DNA of 64,000 nucleotides from an uncultured Oscillospiraceae bacterium (lineage in GTDB: Bacteria > Bacillota > Clostridia > Oscillospirales > Oscillospiraceae), in assembly GCA_934565415.1 (NCBI GenBank), contig CAKTHQ010000003.1, positions 1 through 64,000 of the forward strand. The letters run 5' to 3'. This document shows, one piece after another, positions 41,214 to 50,145 of the stretch. The translations under genes were made by a program, and so were the position numbers. Every line of letters starts with the position of its first letter. The first letter of the stretch is position 1. The notes beneath the pieces are model-generated. The model was not told the DNA's origin, made no database searches, and was given only the letters and a program-made list of their open reading frames with translations.

Positions 41214-42545
41214 TTATCCTTGAAACGCCTCCCAGCTGGAAGCCAGGGCATCGCGGGTCAGGTCATTGCTGTGGAAGTAGGTCAGCCAGCCGATTTGGGC
41301 GGTGGAGCGGGTCATGCCGGAAAGCCGGGGCGGGTTCATGTAGGCCTCTTCGGAAATGGGGCTGTCGTCCGGGGCGTGATAGGTGACGGTTCCGTAGTCG
41401 TCTGCCGAATAATCGGTTTGCAGATAGCCCAGGATTACTCGGTCCATGGTACCGCCGGAAAGGAAAACGGCCGATTTGGTCTCGTAATAGTGGGCAGCGC
41501 CGTCTTTTACGATGTCCTCCTGAACATAGTAGGAAATGTCGGTCTGTGGGTCCGTAAAGCGGTCCACAGCGTCCTTGACAAGGGTGGTTTCTTCGTAGGT
41601 GCTGGCACCCATGACCACGATAGAGCCGTAGTCACCCGGCTCGGCAATGGGGATCAGGGAGACAAAATCCTCGCCCACCTCCCAGGCCCGGAAGGTGGTG
41701 AAATGGCCGGAGCCGTGGGTTTCGGAGGAGAGAATTTCCAGGCGGCCGTTGCCATCTAAGTCCGTGACGGCGTAGCACCAGGCTTCGGTTTCATCCAAGG
41801 CCTTCCAGGTGTCCCGGCTGGCGTCGATCAGCGCCAGCTGGGCATTCGTCGTGCCCCGGATAAATTGGGTAATGGCCTGGACGGTTTGGGCCTGCTGCCA
41901 CTCCTGGGAGACGGTGGCCTGACCGTCTCCTTTTTGTATACCATAGCTGCCGAAGAAGGCATGATTGCCGCCATCCAGAATGATCTCGGTGGCATCTTCC
42001 GGGAGATTTTTGCGGTTCTTTTCATATTTCTCCCGGTTTAGCACCCCGTCCTCGGTGCCATAGATACTGAGAACACGGGTAGAAGAGAGGTCGTTTGCAG
42101 AATAGGCGGCCAGAAGGATCACGCCTTCCAGGCAATCCGGGTGCTTTCCGGCAAACCGGGCTCCCATGCTGCCGCCAAGGGAGTGGCCGGCAATGTACCA
42201 ATGGGCGATTTCCGGGTAGGCGTCAAAAATATCCGCCGCCGCGTTGGGGTTCAGGACCGCCAGGTTCCCGGGCATTTTTTGCAGGACGCAAAGAATGCCG
42301 TTTTCCGAGAGCTTTTGGAGCAGCGGGGCATAGGCGCTGGGCTCCACCTTGCCGCCGGGGTAGAAAATAAGGCCGGTGTCGGTGGCCTCTTCCGGGCGGA
42401 ACAGGATGCGGCTGCCGCTATGCTGGGCACTGTCGTAGATTTCCAGGGCATCTTTCTGGGCGTGGTAGTAGTCATTTACATACAATCCGGTACCCAGGGC
42501 CAGGAGAAGGACCAGGGCCAGAACCAGGGAGAGAATGCGCTTCAT
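41214..42545 (-). CDS. Exported alpha/beta hydrolase with C-terminal beta domain
   Basis: 443 residues from ATG 42545 (AGGAGG seven bases upstream). Signal anchor MKRILSLVLALVLLLALGTGLYV, then an alpha/beta-hydrolase domain (about 25-235): nucleophile Ser in AGHSLGGSMGARF, acid in SIYGTEDGVLN, and His in GGNHAFFGSYG. The N-terminal hydrolase resembles the small dienelactone-hydrolase-like family that deacylates unknown esters. A C-terminal domain (about 245-443) has VTDLDGNGRLEILSS, an Asp-rich loop similar to those in the protein at 847-2865. It acts outside the membrane. The substrate is unknown; it has its own promoter. Confidence 0.75.
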   Translation of the reverse strand: MKRILSLVLALVLLLALGTGLYVNDYYHAQKDALEIYDSAQHSGSRILFRPEEATDTGLIFYPGGKVEPSAYAPLLQKLSENGILCVLQKMPGNLAVLNPNAAADIFDAYPEIAHWYIAGHSLGGSMGARFAGKHPDCLEGVILLAAYSANDLSSTRVLSIYGTEDGVLNREKYEKNRKNLPEDATEIILDGGNHAFFGSYGIQKGDGQATVSQEWQQAQTVQAITQFIRGTTNAQLALIDASRDTWKALDETEAWCYAVTDLDGNGRLEILSSETHGSGHFTTFRAWEVGEDFVSLIPIAEPGDYGSIVVMGASTYEETTLVKDAVDRFTDPQTDISYYVQEDIVKDGAAHYYETKSAVFLSGGTMDRVILGYLQTDYSADDYGTVTYHAPDDSPISEEAYMNPPRLSGMTRSTAQIGWLTYFHSNDLTRDALASSWEAFQG

Positions 42546-42577
42546 CACGGGACCTCCTGCGGTTGAATTTTGGATAT

Positions 42578-42605
42578 ATTGTATCATATTTTTTGGGGGT
42601 GTCAA
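42578..42605 (-). promoter_or_regulatory. Promoter of the hydrolase gene
   Basis: On the minus strand TTGACA (42605-42600) and TACAAT (42583-42578) are 16 bases apart. Confidence 0.7.
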
Positions 42606-43054
42606 TTGGCGTTGGCCCTTCGGGATAATTGTGAGAGAAAGCCGGAGATAAGGAGTTCCACAAATAAGGATTTGTGGGGGCAGATAAAACCCTCTCCTGG
42701 GAGAGGGTGGACCGGCCGTCTCACGGAAGGCCGGGACGGGTGTGGGGCGGTACAGGGCTGCTGTTTTAGGCTTCTTAAGCATTTCGGTGCCTACCGCCCC
42801 TCATCCGCCGCCTGCGGGCGGCACCTTCCCCCAGGGGAAGGTTAAGAATGCGCCCCCGCGGGGCGCTGGGGTCACTTCGTCAACTCCCCATTTGTGTATG
42901 CATCCTGCACAACCATCCCGGCGAATACGAAAAAACTTCCAAACTCCGCAAATTTTTATTGAAATCGGTGCGCATATAGGCTACGATTTGCGGAAGCGGT
43001 TCCGTAGGTTTTGCCCGAATACGAGGAGAAACGGCATAAGGAACGGGAGAAAGA
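42606..43054. repeat. 450-base intergenic region with repeat-like palindromes
   Basis: No gene is supported here. The segment contains CCTCTCCTGGGAGAGG (42690-42707), ACCTTCCCCCAGGGGAAGGT (42822-42841), CGCCCCCGCGGGGCG (42851-42865) and the 17-base tag CGTCAACTCCCCATTTG (42878-42894) shared with 113-129. This composition is typical of dispersed non-coding elements in such genomes. The last 150 bases are AT-richer and probably carried the promoter of the decayed kinase gene. Confidence 0.5.
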
Positions 43055-44596
43055 ATGGTCACAAAAGCGGAAATTGCCCATTTTTACGAAAAATATAAGC
43101 AAAACCTGTAAAAGGAAGAGCAGGTTACTGCGGAGCTCATGTATGTTTCCGGCCAGAAGGAATGGGTCGAGAAGCTGAAGCAGCGGTATCGCACCATCCG
43201 GCAGCTGTATATTGAAAACGAAGCCCTGCTGAACCTGTATGTCCGGCCCTACCTGGAAGGACGGCTGGAATTAACAGAGGATGTGGCCGTGGAATTTGTA
43301 AACCAGTTCCGCCTGGCCTGGCGGGAAGGGTTTGAAGATGCCGTTTCCATGCTGGAAATGGGCGAGGTGGTGGCAGGATAACTACAGCTTTGTCCGGGCC
43401 ATGGTGCGCCACTCTCTGCTGACCCTGTATGTGGACCTGCGGAGCGGAAAATACCGGGTGTTCTCCCGGGGGGAGCTGCGGATTTTCGGAAGCATTACCG
43501 ATGGTACCTATTCGGATTTCTTAACCAGGTATTTGCAGAAAATTGTTCTGCCCAGGGATTGGGAGAAGTTTAAATTCCAGCTGAGTCTGCCGGAAATGAT
43601 TCACGCCCTGGTGATGCAGGAGGGCCGCTTTGAGTGCGAAATGCGGGTGCTGCTCCAGAACCGCTATCGCTGGGCCCGGTTCCAGTTTATCAAGCTGGAC
43701 GATAAAAACGTGATTCCCCGGACCATGGTCATTGTCATTACGGATGTACAGGAGCGGCACAACCGCACCGATCAGATGGAGTCCGCCCTGAAGGATGCTT
43801 ACCAGACGGCCATGGAGGCCAACAAGGCCAAAAGCGTCTTTTTGAGCAGTATGTCCCACGACATCCGTACCCCCATGAACGGCATTATGGGCATGACGAA
43901 AATTGCCTTGCAGCACCTGGACGACCCGGCCAGGCTGGAAGACTGCCTGAAAAAGATAGAGACCTCCTCGGAATATTTAATGCGCCTATTGAACGAGGTT
44001 CTGGATATGTCCCGGGAGGACAACAGCCTGACCAATGTCCAGCAGGGCACCGGCTTAGGGCTATCCATCGCCAAGGCCATGGTGACCAAGATGGGCGGCA
44101 CCATCGAGGCAGACAGTGTCCAGGGCCGGGGAACCACCGTTACGGTGACGCTGCCCCTGATGCCCGCGGACAATACCGCCGCCCCAACCCCGGAAGAAAA
44201 GGAGGAGCTGCGGTTCGACGGCCACCGGATCCTGCTGGTAGAGGACAACGAGCTGAACCGGGAGATTGCCCTGGAGCTGCTGGAGCAGCGGGGCCTGACC
44301 GTAGAGACGGCGGTAGACGGTATCGATGCCGTGGAACGCTTTAAGGCAAAACCGGAGGGCTACTACGAGCTGGTGCTGATGGACATCCAGATGCCCAGGC
44401 TCATCGGCTACGGCGCCATCAAGGCATAAGGGACCTGCCCGGGGACTATGCCAAGAACATCCCCATCGTGGCCCTGACGGCCAATGTGTTCCAGGAGGAT
44501 GCCATGCAGGCCTTGGAGAGCGGCATGAACGCCCACATTGCCAAGCCCATCGACATGACAAGAGTTGCCACAACCTTGCAGAAGTGGCTGAAATAA
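43055..44596 (+). pseudogene. Decayed hybrid sensor kinase/response regulator
   Basis: One ancestral gene in pieces. Frame a starts at ATG 43055, meets TAA at 43109, and continues in the same frame to about 43376. The reading then shifts by one base (to QDNYSFVRAMVRHSLL) through a PAS-like part and a HisKA helix with SSMSHDIRTPMNGIM. After LLNEVLDMSR the sequence jumps directly to EDNSLTNVQQGTGLGLSIAKAM. The N-box and G1 of the ATPase are thus missing, an internal loss of about 100 residues. The receiver follows (LLVEDNELNREIA, DIQMPR). A further one-base loss near 44427 produces TAA; the correct frame resumes as RDLPGDYAKNIPIVALTANV and ends at 44596. It cannot make a working kinase. Confidence 0.88.
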
Positions 44597-44602
44597 TCCG
44601 CA

Positions 44603-44636
44603 AAAGCGCCCCGAAGACTTCCGTTCGGGGCGCTTT
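44603..44636. terminator. Hairpin terminator after the decayed kinase
   Basis: AAAGCGCCCCGAA (44603-44615) pairs with TTCGGGGCGCTTT (44624-44636). Confidence 0.8.
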
Positions 44637-44652
44637 CGGCGATCAGACACAT

Positions 44653-44686
44653 AAAAAAGCAGCAACCAATGAAGGCTGCTGCTTTT
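44653..44686 (-). terminator. Terminator of tRNA-Leu
   Basis: On the minus strand AAAAGCAGCA and TGCTGCTTTT (44686-44655) pair and TT follows, directly after the tRNA 3' end. Confidence 0.8.
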
Positions 44687-44687
44687 A

Positions 44688-44773
44688 TGGTGCCGGTGAC
44701 CGGACTCGAACCGGTACGCTGTCGCCAGCGGTGGATTTTGAGTCCACTACGTCTACCATTCCATCACACCGGC
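44688..44773 (-). tRNA. tRNA-Leu (anticodon CAA)
   Basis: 86 bases with a class II variable arm. The acceptor stem GCCGGTG pairs with CACCGGC, the discriminator is A, and CCA is encoded (44690-44688). The anticodon loop reads CTCAAAA (anticodon CAA, codon UUG); the T arm is CCGGTTCGAGTCCGG. The variable arm is CTGGCGACAGC. It stands alone with its own terminator. Confidence 0.95.
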
Positions 44774-44921
44774 ATATCAGTTCCTATATACTATCATACC
44801 GGTGCGGAAAATGCAAGAAAAATCTTTTGGCTGAACCTGCCAGATTTTTCTTGACAGCAGAGGGAATGTAGGCCATAATGGATGACATAATATTCCTTTC
44901 GGAGAGAGGAAGCGGTGGGAA

Positions 44922-46538
44922 ATGGTGAAGCGAAAGCGGTATACGGCGCTGGCGGTGCTGATTGCCGTAATGGTTCTGATTGTAGGCGGCGTGTTTTACG
45001 GGTACGATGTGCAGAACTTCGTCCGCATTGGCGGGACGAAATATGACCGGTATGCGGAAAGCCTGGATCTGTCTAACGTACAGGGCCTGGATTTTCGCAA
45101 GCTGACCCGCTTTTATAATTTGAAGGAGCTGGACCTGCGGGGAACGGGGCTGACGGTTGCGGATTTTGAAATGCTCAGCCGGGCCCTGAATTGCAGGATT
45201 CTCTGGCAGGTGCCGTTCCAGGGGCAGTACCTGGACCGGGAGGCTACCACCGCTTTAAAAATCGAGCACCTGTCCGGGGAGGATGTAAAGGCATTGCGCT
45301 ATTTACCCCGGCTGCGGCAGGTGGATGCTACGGAATGCACGGACCTGGATAATCTTCTTCGTTTAAAAGAGGAGAAGAAGGGGCTGCACATCGATTATCA
45401 GGTTGACCTTGGGGGCACCCTGTGGAAGGCGGATACCACCCGGCTTATTTTGCCGGAACTGGACCTTCCCGAGCTGGAAAAGAAGCTCCGGTATCTGCCG
45501 GAGGCAGAGGAAATTCTATGCACCGGGGCAGCGCCGGAATTATCCGATGTGCTGGCCCTGGAAGAAAGAGGCTTTCGGGTCCGGTGGCAGGTGGCGGGTG
45601 CGGAGGTCCCCGTTGGGAAAAACCTTTCGGAAGTCCCCCTATGGCAGGATGTGACCATCGGGGAGGCACGGCAGCTTTTAAGGCTTTTGCCGGAGGCCAG
45701 ACAGGTGGATTTGGAAAAAAGCAGCCTGGAAGCGGAAGAAATCCGGGAATTGTGTCAGGAATTCCCAGACCGGTTTTTCCTGTGGAATGTGCCCTTTGAG
45801 GACCGGAGCTTCCCCAGCGATGCGGAGGAAATCGATCTTTCCGGGCTGCAGGTGGAAAGCGCCCAATGGGTAGAGGACCGGATTGCCTATATGCCAAAGC
45901 TCCAAAAGGTTATTATGTGCAACTGCGGCATCGGCAACGAAGAAATGGATGATCTGGACCGGCGCTATGACGGCATCCGTTTTGTATGGACGGTGTACAT
46001 TGGAAAGATCCCGGTGCGGACGGATGCGGCGTTTTTTGCTCCGGTGGTGACGGGAGACTTTGTGTACGAAGGGGAACTGGAGCCCCTGAAATACTGCCGG
46101 GACATTGTGGCCATTGATTTGGGGCATATGGCTATCCGCAGCTGCACCTGGGCAGAGTATATGCCGAACCTGAAGTACCTCATTCTGGCGGATACCGGGG
46201 TAACGGATATTACCCCACTGGCAAGCTGCAAGAACCTGATCTTTCTGGAGCTCTTTATGACGGCGGTACGGGACTATTCCCCCTTGCTGGAATGCAGCAA
46301 ATTGGAGGACCTGAACCTGTGCTATACCTACGGCAGCGCGGAGCCAATCAAGCAGATGACCTGGCTGAAGCGGCTGTGGTGGGACGGAAATCCCTACGAG
46401 ACCAAGGGGCTGGAAGCATATCTTCCCGTTACCGAATGCAATTTCCATTCCGGTTCCTCCACCGGTGACAGCTGGCGCTTGGGAGAACACTACAAGGAGC
46501 AGCGGGACATTTTAGGGATGCCTTATTTTGTGGGATAA
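44922..46538 (+). CDS. Membrane-anchored leucine-rich-repeat protein
   Basis: 538 residues. Short basic N-terminus, one membrane span (about 9-27), then irregular leucine-rich repeats: LDLSNVQGLDFRKLTRFYNLKELDLRGTGL near residue 50, RQVDL/EIDLSG in the centre, and a typical C-terminal array (YLILADTGVTDITPLASCKNLIFLELFMTAVRDYSPLLEC). The LRR segments would form a binding surface outside the cell. No enzyme motif. A single gene with AGAGAGGAAGCGG upstream. The tail after residue 500 (GSSTGDSWRLGEHYKEQRDILGM) is not repeat-like. A sensor or adhesion role is possible but not shown. Confidence 0.65.
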   Translation: MVKRKRYTALAVLIAVMVLIVGGVFYGYDVQNFVRIGGTKYDRYAESLDLSNVQGLDFRKLTRFYNLKELDLRGTGLTVADFEMLSRALNCRILWQVPFQGQYLDREATTALKIEHLSGEDVKALRYLPRLRQVDATECTDLDNLLRLKEEKKGLHIDYQVDLGGTLWKADTTRLILPELDLPELEKKLRYLPEAEEILCTGAAPELSDVLALEERGFRVRWQVAGAEVPVGKNLSEVPLWQDVTIGEARQLLRLLPEARQVDLEKSSLEAEEIRELCQEFPDRFFLWNVPFEDRSFPSDAEEIDLSGLQVESAQWVEDRIAYMPKLQKVIMCNCGIGNEEMDDLDRRYDGIRFVWTVYIGKIPVRTDAAFFAPVVTGDFVYEGELEPLKYCRDIVAIDLGHMAIRSCTWAEYMPNLKYLILADTGVTDITPLASCKNLIFLELFMTAVRDYSPLLECSKLEDLNLCYTYGSAEPIKQMTWLKRLWWDGNPYETKGLEAYLPVTECNFHSGSSTGDSWRLGEHYKEQRDILGMPYFVG

Positions 46539-46581
46539 AAAAATACCGCTGCGGACCGGTGTGCGCCGGTTCGCAGCGGTA
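46537..46581 (-). terminator. Terminator of the small membrane-protein gene
   Basis: TACCGCTGCG (46544-46553) and CGCAGCGGTA (46572-46581) with an inner ACCGG/CCGGT stem; TTTTTTT follows on the minus strand. Confidence 0.85.
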
Positions 46582-46592
46582 AGCTGTTGAGA

Positions 46593-47126
46593 TTACAAGG
46601 ATCTGTAAATGGTTTCCTTTCGGTCGTAAACAATGGACCTGTTAAAGGCCAAAATTGCATAAAAGACGGTAGGCAGCAGCCACAATCCCAGGCCGAAGGC
46701 GCCGGAGCAATGAAACGCGGCGGCCATTTTAAAGGGGACCGTGATGCGGATAACGGCGGTAATAATGACCAGGATCACGCCGATCAGAATCATGGGCCCG
46801 GCAGCTCCGGCCGATTCCAGGATACCGGTTACGGACCCGGCCCCCTGCAGAATCCCAAGGACAATCAGGACCGTGCTGATGATGGGCAGGAGCAGATTTG
46901 CCCAGAATCTGCCGGCGCAGTGGGCAATTTTAAAACGGATGTAGTCGCCGTAGATGGGGATGAGAAGCTTCCAGCCACCCTGACCGGCTTTACAATACAC
47001 AATCCACATGGATACAAAGGTCAAAACCGCGATGGCGAGCTGAACCAGCTTGCCAATGATGCCGAAGCTGTCGAACAGAGCAATCACCGGCTGGAGTGCC
47101 TCCGTAAATTCCTGCTGATTTTCCAT
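46593..47126 (-). CDS. Small polytopic membrane protein (DUF5684-like)
   Basis: 177 residues from ATG 47126 (GGAGAG upstream). Five hydrophobic segments. The motif WIVYCKAGQGGWKLLIPIYGDYIRFKIA, an amphipathic turn between the first spans, is typical of the DUF5684 family of unknown function. The segment after it (LLLPIISTVLIVLGIL) and the C-terminal GLWLLPTVFYAILAF are further spans. It has a perfect sigma-A promoter and its own terminator, and it is divergent from sortase B. No biochemical role is known. Confidence 0.6.
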   Translation of the reverse strand: MENQQEFTEALQPVIALFDSFGIIGKLVQLAIAVLTFVSMWIVYCKAGQGGWKLLIPIYGDYIRFKIAHCAGRFWANLLLPIISTVLIVLGILQGAGSVTGILESAGAAGPMILIGVILVIITAVIRITVPFKMAAAFHCSGAFGLGLWLLPTVFYAILAFNRSIVYDRKETIYRSL

Positions 47127-47160
47127 AGTTCTCTCTCCTTTTGGGGAATGGGATGTGCCT

Positions 47161-47189
47161 ATTATAGAAAACGGAAGAATGCCTGTCAA
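47161..47189 (-). promoter_or_regulatory. Perfect sigma-A promoter, small membrane protein
   Basis: Minus strand TTGACA (47189-47184), 17 bases, TATAAT (47166-47161). Confidence 0.88.
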
Positions 47190-47250
47190 GCGTGGCGGAA
47201 GCTGTTTCCCAAAAATAGGTTAAGAAATTATGAAGGACGACATATTCGGC

Positions 47251-47279
47251 TTGACAGATGGAAATTGATGGGTTATAAT
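47251..47279 (+). promoter_or_regulatory. Perfect sigma-A promoter, sortase B
   Basis: TTGACA (47251-47256), 17 bases, TATAAT (47274-47279). Divergent from the promoter at 47161-47189, with 61 bases between their -35 boxes. Confidence 0.88.
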
Positions 47280-47342
47280 CTGGTTACAGATAGTTACAAA
47301 TTTGCAATAAAATATGTCAAGCAAATTACGGGAGGAATCGCC

Positions 47343-48170
47343 ATGAAAAAGAAAGGCATTTACATAGCCATTGTGGCTGTGCTGGCCATCGCTCTGGTGG
47401 GCAGTGCCGTGTACCTGTTCTCCTACTTCTGGTCTTCCAAGAAGAACGAGGAGCTGAACGACCAGCTGCGGGAGGATACCATGACCACACTGGAAACTAC
47501 GGCAGCTACAACCGTCGCGGAAACCACGGAGGAGACCACCGAGGGAACCGAGCCGGAGGCTACCTATGCCCAGGGCCGGGACTATAAGGCTTTTTACGAA
47601 AAGAACCCCAACGAAGACTTTGTGGGCTGGCTGCGCATTGAGGGTACCGTGCTGGACTACCCCGTGATGCAGACTTCTACGGACAACGCCAACTACTACC
47701 TGTATCGGGACTACAATAAGAACAACTCCGTCCAGGGTACCATCTATGCCCGGGAAGAGTGCGATGTGTATAAGCCCAGCGACAACGTGACTCTGTACGG
47801 CCACACCATGAAGGATGGCTCCATGTTCTACTGCCTGCATAACTATACGGCCAAGGCAACCTGGGAGAAAAACAACCTGATTTTCTTTGATACCTTCGAT
47901 CCCAAAACCGAGACGGTAGAATACCACACCTACAAGATTTTTGCCGTATTCAAAACTTCTGCCAATATGGGCGAGGGCTTCTCCTACCACAAGTTTGAGA
48001 ACGCCAAGGACCAGAAGGAATTTGATGACTTTGTCTCCACCTGCAAAAAGCTGGCGTTCTACGATACCGGCGTAACGCCCCAGTACGGCGATAAGCTGCT
48101 GTGCCTGAGCACCTGCGAGTACACCTTGGACAATGGCCGGCTGGTTGTTGCTGCCGTCCGCATCAGCTGA
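47343..48170 (+). CDS. srtB: Class B sortase
   Basis: 275 residues. Uncleaved signal anchor (7-28), then a linker very rich in Thr and Glu (about 45-75, TTAATTVAETTEETTEGTE), and the sortase barrel with catalytic His in TLYGHTMKDGSMF, Cys in CLSTCEYTLDNGRLVVAAVR and the Arg that follows. It would cut a sorting signal and attach proteins to the wall. ATG 47343 has GGGAGG nine bases before it; reading further upstream runs through the convergent gene and is rejected. No protein with a sorting signal is found nearby, so it may be the housekeeping or spore-type enzyme of this organism. Confidence 0.93.
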   Translation: MKKKGIYIAIVAVLAIALVGSAVYLFSYFWSSKKNEELNDQLREDTMTTLETTAATTVAETTEETTEGTEPEATYAQGRDYKAFYEKNPNEDFVGWLRIEGTVLDYPVMQTSTDNANYYLYRDYNKNNSVQGTIYAREECDVYKPSDNVTLYGHTMKDGSMFYCLHNYTAKATWEKNNLIFFDTFDPKTETVEYHTYKIFAVFKTSANMGEGFSYHKFENAKDQKEFDDFVSTCKKLAFYDTGVTPQYGDKLLCLSTCEYTLDNGRLVVAAVRIS

Positions 48171-48175
48171 TTAGG

Positions 48176-48423
48176 CTGTCGAAAAATCCCTCACGGGCTT
48201 TTCCGACAAACTTTTGCAGTCTGCTGCGCGCACTCCTTGTTCGCCTAGGGCGAACAACTCGCACTGCGACGCGCTAAGAGCCGCCTGCGGCGGTTGCGCT
48301 CTGCACAGCGCTGCGGCGCTAGACTTGCAGCCTGAGAGGTATTTTCTGCCAGGTACACGCCCCGACAGAAAATGATTTAACTTTATTCGTCGGCTTAAGC
48401 CGACGAACTCTGCGAGGCTTTTT
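48176..48423 (+). repeat. Structured intergenic repeat, copy 2
   Basis: Second copy of the element at 25540-25788, same strand, 248 bp, with roughly nine in ten bases identical by eye. It begins five bases after the sortase stop. The TTCGTCGGC (48386-48394)/GCCGACGAA (48399-48407) arm has a C-G pair where copy 1 has T-A. TGTTCGCC/GGCGAACA is one perfect pair longer than in copy 1. It ends in GAGGCTTTTT. Confidence 0.8.
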
Positions 48424-48434
48424 AACAAATTGTT

Positions 48435-48466
48435 CGGGCCGCCGCAAGGCGGCCCGTTCTGTTTTT
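48435..48466 (+). terminator. Rho-independent terminator downstream of the repeat
   Basis: CGGGCCGCC (48435-48443), loop GCAA, GGCGGCCCG (48448-48456), followed by TTCTGTTTTT. It terminates transcription of sortase plus repeat. Confidence 0.85.
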
Positions 48467-48487
48467 CATCTGTTCACATTCCGTCTA

Positions 48488-48516
48488 TTTACATCCCTTA
48501 GGGGAAATGCTATAAT
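48488..48516 (+). promoter_or_regulatory. Sigma-A promoter of the RodA-like gene
   Basis: TTTACA (48488-48493) and TATAAT (48511-48516), 17-base spacer. Confidence 0.8.
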
Positions 48517-48546
48517 AAACCGAAATTCCTGAAAGGAGCTGATTTC

Positions 48547-49725
48547 TTGCACCAATATCTGGAAGAACTGAAGGATTTCTCCAAAAAGGGAGATTGGGTT
48601 CTGCTGATTTTGTGTATGGTTACCGCCGGTGCGGGCTGTATTATCATTGCCAGCGCCACCAATGCGGAAAAGTTTGGCAGCAATACCAAATATATCCTCA
48701 TTCAGCTGGCGGCAATTATGATCGGCATCGTGGCCTACGCCCTGGTCTCCTCCATCGATGTGGACTATATCTCCGAGCACCGGGCGGTGCTGGTGGCCTT
48801 TAACGTGTTCATGCTTTTGCTGCTGATCCCCTTCGGAACCGATAACAACACAGGTAACCGAAGCTGGCTGGACTTCAAGATTTTGCCCTTTTATATTCAG
48901 CCTGCCGAAATCTGCAAGATTTCCTTTATTTTGGTTATGGCATCGGTAATGGCCTCCCACCAGAACAACATATCCAGCATTCCCTCGGTCATGCACATGG
49001 TGCTCCACCTGGGCCTCATTGTGGGCCTGAACATGGTCCTGTCCGGCGACGCCGGCGTGTCCCTGATCTTTGTGTTCACCTTCATTGGTATGGCCTTTGC
49101 CGGAGGCGTGAGCCTGTGGTGGTTTTTGCTGGCCTTTGCCGGGATCGGCGTGATGATCCCCATTGCCTGGCCGCTGCTGGGCACTTACCAGCAGGAGCGA
49201 ATTATGGTCCTGATTGATCCTTCCTTCGATGCCCAGGGCACCGGCGCCCGGTACCACAGCAAGATCAACCTCCAGTCCCTGACCGGCGGCGGCCTGACGG
49301 GCCAGGGCCTGTTCAACGGCAACCGTACCCAGGGCGGCAACCTGTTTGCCCAGCATACGGACTATATTTTCTCCTCCATCGGCGAGGAGCTGGGCTTTGT
49401 GGGCTGCTGCGCCGTCATTATCATGGAGCTGCTGATTATTGCCCGGTGCATCTATGTGGGCTCCCGGTGCCCGGACTATATGCGGCGGCTCGTTGCCTAC
49501 GGCGCTGCTTCCGCTCTGATGTTCCAGCTGATGATTAACGTGGGTATGTGCATTGGCGTTATGCCCGTTATCGGCCTGACCCTGCCGTTCTTCAGCTACG
49601 GCGGCTCTTCCGTGGTGAGTATCTTTGCCATGCTGGGCCTGGTCTCCGGTTCCTATGCCCGACCACAGGCGCAAAGCCACGAGCGATATATCCAGCCTAT
49701 ACGGTCTTACGGAATGAATCGGTAA
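48547..49725 (+). CDS. rodA: RodA/FtsW-family peptidoglycan glycosyltransferase (SEDS)
   Basis: 392 residues, TTG start with AAAGGAG eight bases upstream. Ten membrane helices. SEDS motifs: NRSWLDF (after helix 3), IQPAEICKISFILVMA, QGLFNGNRTQGG, the long outer loop HTDYIFSSIGEELGFVG with the catalytic acidic residue, and PFFSYGGSSVVS at the C-terminal. It polymerises glycan strands at the membrane with a class B PBP. RodA, FtsW and SpoVE cannot be separated with certainty; the loop and length fit RodA. It stands alone with promoter and terminator. Confidence 0.88.
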   Translation: MHQYLEELKDFSKKGDWVLLILCMVTAGAGCIIIASATNAEKFGSNTKYILIQLAAIMIGIVAYALVSSIDVDYISEHRAVLVAFNVFMLLLLIPFGTDNNTGNRSWLDFKILPFYIQPAEICKISFILVMASVMASHQNNISSIPSVMHMVLHLGLIVGLNMVLSGDAGVSLIFVFTFIGMAFAGGVSLWWFLLAFAGIGVMIPIAWPLLGTYQQERIMVLIDPSFDAQGTGARYHSKINLQSLTGGGLTGQGLFNGNRTQGGNLFAQHTDYIFSSIGEELGFVGCCAVIIMELLIIARCIYVGSRCPDYMRRLVAYGAASALMFQLMINVGMCIGVMPVIGLTLPFFSYGGSSVVSIFAMLGLVSGSYARPQAQSHERYIQPIRSYGMNR

Positions 49726-49730
49726 AGTGT

Positions 49731-49768
49731 ATCCACCCTGCTTTTCCAAAAGGCAGGGTGGATTTTTG
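49731..49768 (+). terminator. Terminator after the RodA-like gene
   Basis: ATCCACCCTG (49731-49740) and CAGGGTGGAT (49754-49763), then TTTTTG. Confidence 0.85.
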
Positions 49769-50023
49769 TTCGTGGGGATACCGGTTTTGCAGGGTGCCGC
49801 CAGGGACCAAATCCGTGGATGTGAAACTGGCATGGTGAGCGCCTGGGCCCAAGGCGTCTCTGTTCACGGGCAGCGAAAACGGTTACGTTCCCGGCGGTGC
49901 GGCGGTTTGCACGGAAATTGCGTTTCCTCCCAAATTCGTCGCCGGGGGAGCACAGCAAATTCTTTTGCCGATTATCCAATATGTTATAATTTACAAACAA
50001 TTCATATTTGAAGAAAAAATCCA
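49769..50023. other. Intergenic region without a recognised element
   Basis: About 255 bases. The first 190 are GC-rich with several short complementary segments (for example GAGCGCCTGGGCCCAAGGCG, 49839-49858) but match no riboswitch or structural RNA that I know. The last 65 are AT-rich; TATAAT at 49985-49990 lacks a good -35. I see no gene. Confidence 0.4.
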
Positions 50024-50052
50024 TTGTATTTTCTGACAATATGTTATATAAT
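50024..50052 (+). promoter_or_regulatory. Promoter of the SARP-type regulator
   Basis: TTGTAT (50024-50029) and TATAAT (50047-50052), 17-base spacer; leader of about 85 bases. Confidence 0.65.
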
Positions 50053-50145
50053 CCTTATGAGATGTATAAGGGAGGGCCTGGCCCTGTGGGGCGCACAGGC
50101 TTCCACTTATGGCCTACGTTCCGGCAGGCCAAAGGAGGGGTTGTC

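Noticed and set aside
46587..47342. Upstream extension of the sortase reading frame
   Set aside because: It runs through the convergent membrane gene and the sortase promoter; GGGAGG and a signal anchor fix the start at 47343.
48466..49833. 455-codon minus-strand frame opposite the RodA-like gene
   Set aside because: The product is His/Gln/Asn-rich without a fold, and the opposite strand encodes a conserved SEDS protein with promoter and terminator.
49769..50023. Possible riboswitch or 6S-like RNA between the RodA-like gene and the SARP gene
   Set aside because: GC-rich with short complementary segments, but no known consensus and no long closing stem.
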